Position numbers and translations under genes: made by a program. A stretch of DNA of 64,000 bases from Arctopsyche grandis (lineage: Eukaryota; Arthropoda; Insecta; Trichoptera; Hydropsychidae), in the NCBI RefSeq assembly GCF_051622035.1, contig NC_135360.1, forward strand, positions 25,929,206-25,993,205. Reading direction: 5' to 3'. Of this stretch, positions 62,118 through 64,000 are shown in pieces. Positions within the stretch are counted from its first letter, which is position 1; every line of letters begins with the position of its first letter. The notes under the pieces are model-generated. The model made no database searches and was not told the DNA's origin. It saw nothing but the letters and a program-made list of their open reading frames with translations.

Positions 62118-62765
62118 TGTACAGACTCCAGGGATGTTCAACTCGAGAGCACCCCGGAAGTCGGTTTCTTGAGATAGCTAGTGGTAAGCTTGGGCGGGAC
62201 TGGTCTCCTCACGGTGCCTTCCTTCGTCGTCGGTGGTCTGGTCTCTGCTGATGTCGGCTGCTCTGCTATGTCCCTTTCTCCTTCGTACAGTGTGCGTAAG
62301 TGAGTGTGATACAGGACAAAGGCGGGAAATTGTATAATAATGAAAACAGGTTGTAATTCTGTTTGTATGGTGACTGTATTTTATATATATATATATATAT
62401 ATACAGAGATCAAGCAGGGGGGACAGGGGGGGGTAAACAAAGTAACCACGCGTGCCTTTTTAGGTTAGCCACGCGTAGCTCAGTTGTCTGCCTTCTGGAC
62501 GAAGACAGACCAAGCTTCCTCTGGTGCACACCGGACGGATACTGGAGCTGGTCTCCAAGTATCGTCACAACCCTCACCAGCCTCTAGCTGGTGATTTTGG
62601 TGGCGAGGTGGGCCCCGTAAACACCGGGGTGTTAACGCGCCAAACCGCTATTGACAACTGTCAGTTTGTGTGCCAACCGCTGTCAGGGTGGCCAGCACAA
62701 AAATATATCGGCCAAATCGTGGGTCGTAAGGCCACAAAAGCCGATCATCAGACATAGTCTGAACA
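62118..62765 (-). repeat. 5' LTR of the outer BEL element
   Basis: 648 bp, TGT...ACA, with a short TA run at about 62,383-62,402. By eye it differs from its partner at 54,334 by about a dozen substitutions besides the TA run. Confidence 0.92.
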
Positions 62766-62796
62766 ACGGTAAACAGATTATTGCGCAAATTGAGAT

Positions 62797-63000
62797 CGCG
62801 CGCGCGCACATTAATATGGGAGGAAAAGCCTGTTCCTCTTGTTCCTGTTGTACCCTGCTCGCGCAAATTAAGTGAGTATGTACCGTTTACCATGCACCTT
62901 TTTTTTTTGATCTTTCAACTTAAGATCTTTCGATTTTCGATCTTTGCCTTCCGATATTTGCGTTTTCTGTAATTTAACATTCTGTCTCGTCACGGAGGCC
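62797..63000. mobile_element. half copy of the M1 palindromic MITE
   Basis: Contains the family centre (ACATTAATATGGGAGGAAAA) and one complete arm through TGTTCCTCTTGTTCCTGTTG, TACCGTTTACCATGCACC and GTCTCGTCACGGAGG. The other arm is absent. It starts about 30 bp from the BEL insertion. Confidence 0.8.
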
Positions 63001-63336
63001 GCAAAAATATATATCATAATTTCAATTTAAAAATACAATTATAAAAAAAATGTTAGTTTTCTGCCCATCGAAATATGCCACTCTTATGCCTCGCCTTACT
63101 TAACTATGCCTACAGGACGTCCCTGATTACTGATATATAGTACCTAATGTTAATAATTTATTTTTCATTCATGATTTTTAATTTTAATTTACCAATAAAT
63201 AGCTTACAAACTGTTGCAATTTTCAACTTAAACCTGTTCATCATATTCAAATGCAGTTTATTAAGAATTCGGGTTTCAACACATATTTTTTCTAATATAA
63301 GTATATATTTTATAAAAAAAATACAGACATACATAG
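63001..63336. other. no recognised feature
   Basis: AT-rich sequence. Confidence 0.5.
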
Positions 63337-64000
63337 TGTGGCGGCTCGCTTGACGACATGGTCGAGTTTGGTTGCCTTCCTGCGAGTGGGGACCAACTCG
63401 GCTGGGTTCGGAGAACCGCTACTCACTCTGCCTTCAGCTGTCATAAATAAGACACGTGCATTAACATGCCAGTCGTCTCATTCATCATCCCCCATAACTG
63501 GTGACCCCCGACATCGAGCCACGCAGCCTCGATTAATTCAGCATGCCGCCGCTCATCCCTGCCTCGCCGAGCCAAGCGGGAAAGCTACCCGCCGCGCCGC
63601 CATCACCATCGACACAGCACGTCGCGGCCCGCGGGTGACAATAAACGAGCAGACACGGCTACCTACCTACCTACCTACCTACCTACCGATTTGAGTCCAG
63701 CCACAACGTCGATGACAGGTGCTTAAAAAATGGGGGAGCGAATGAGACGACGATCTTGACAGCTGGATGTGGAGTCATGCGTGATCCAGTACACATAGAA
63801 CGGTCATCCAGCACCACAAGACATACACCACCTCAGCACCATCATCATCATCAAGGCCCCGTCCGTCCCCACGAGCGTCGTCACGCCGAGACGGGCGGTA
63901 GCGCTACAATACCTCCACGAGCCACAACGACTCACGGTCCAGCTCGGAGTATCATCAACCACATCGATGCCCCTGCCTCCCCCGCCGCCCCACCAACCGA
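63337..64000 (+). mobile_element. probable 5' end of a gypsy-type LTR element, cut by the window edge
   Basis: An abrupt change to GC-rich sequence starts at TGTGGCGGCTCG. An LTR-like segment of about 160 bp with CATAAATAAGAC ends near 63,494. TGGTGACCCCCGAC at 63,499-63,512 closely resembles the tRNA-Trp primer-binding site TGGTGACCCCGAC of CsRn1-group gypsy elements, with one extra C. No gag is recognisable before the end of the window. A CTAC tetranucleotide run lies at 63,660-63,687. The second LTR would lie outside. Confidence 0.5.

Larger units (their letters stand above)
54334..62765 (-). mobile_element. outer BEL/Pao LTR retrotransposon, interrupted by a sister copy
   Basis: Composed of LTR 54,334-55,038, internal 55,039-56,614, then the inner element, then internal 60,840-62,117 and LTR 62,118-62,765. 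LTRs have TGT...ACA ends. An exact 5-bp duplication ACGGT flanks the whole (54,329-54,333 and 62,766-62,770), a length typical for BEL/Pao. The polypurine tract on the minus strand is AACGGGGGGAGTA, next to the 3' LTR. The primer-binding site next to the 5' LTR reads TGGTCCTTCGA, complementary to the tRNA-Tyr 3' end. Most of pol is deleted. Confidence 0.92.

Overview
The window looks like nuclear DNA from an insect, order not resolved. It is AT-rich, full of TACATACATATG-type simple sequence, and dominated by arthropod-type transposable elements. I find one protein-coding host gene that I can name: a complete 16-coding-exon p120/delta-catenin gene (p120ctn) on the minus strand, 42,972-50,039. 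A GC-rich block at about 52.7-53.35 kb carries a probable non-coding first exon. Conceptual splicing gives about 934 residues with no break in frame.

Layout. From 1 to about 42.9 kb I see no host coding exon. The sequence is a mosaic of decayed or non-autonomous elements in AT-rich DNA: Helitron-like copies, two MITE families with 9-bp target duplications (Mutator-like), a hAT relic with an 8-bp duplication, a CR1-like LINE relic, tRNA-derived SINEs, a piggyBac-type element sitting in one SINE at TTAA, two LTR-like repeats, and a CpG-rich orphan promoter-like block near 33 kb. Between about 37.9 and 42.9 kb lies very AT-rich DNA downstream of the catenin stop codon, some of it probably 3' UTR.

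The catenin introns hold more mobile DNA: a SINE split by a 1.19-kb element with 44-bp perfect terminal inverted repeats (intron 5), a SINE in intron 2, and a SINE plus a deleted mariner relic in the 5' UTR intron.

From 54.3 to 62.8 kb lies a nested BEL/Pao LTR retrotransposon. A complete copy (LTR, gag-protease ORF, LTR) has inserted into another copy of the same family, within the third gag zinc knuckle. Both insertions keep exact 5-bp target duplications (ACGGT outer, GCATC inner). Both copies share the same deletion of reverse transcriptase, RNase H and most of integrase, so this is an amplified non-autonomous lineage. The window ends in what looks like the 5' end of a gypsy-type element whose primer-binding site resembles tRNA-Trp.

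I did not find a convincing new host system. The strongest observations are the nested, apparently gene-converted BEL elements, the palindromic Mutator-like MITEs able to form long hairpins, the piggyBac-in-SINE and long-TIR-in-SINE nestings, and an uncertain donor in the catenin gene that could add eight residues between armadillo repeats.
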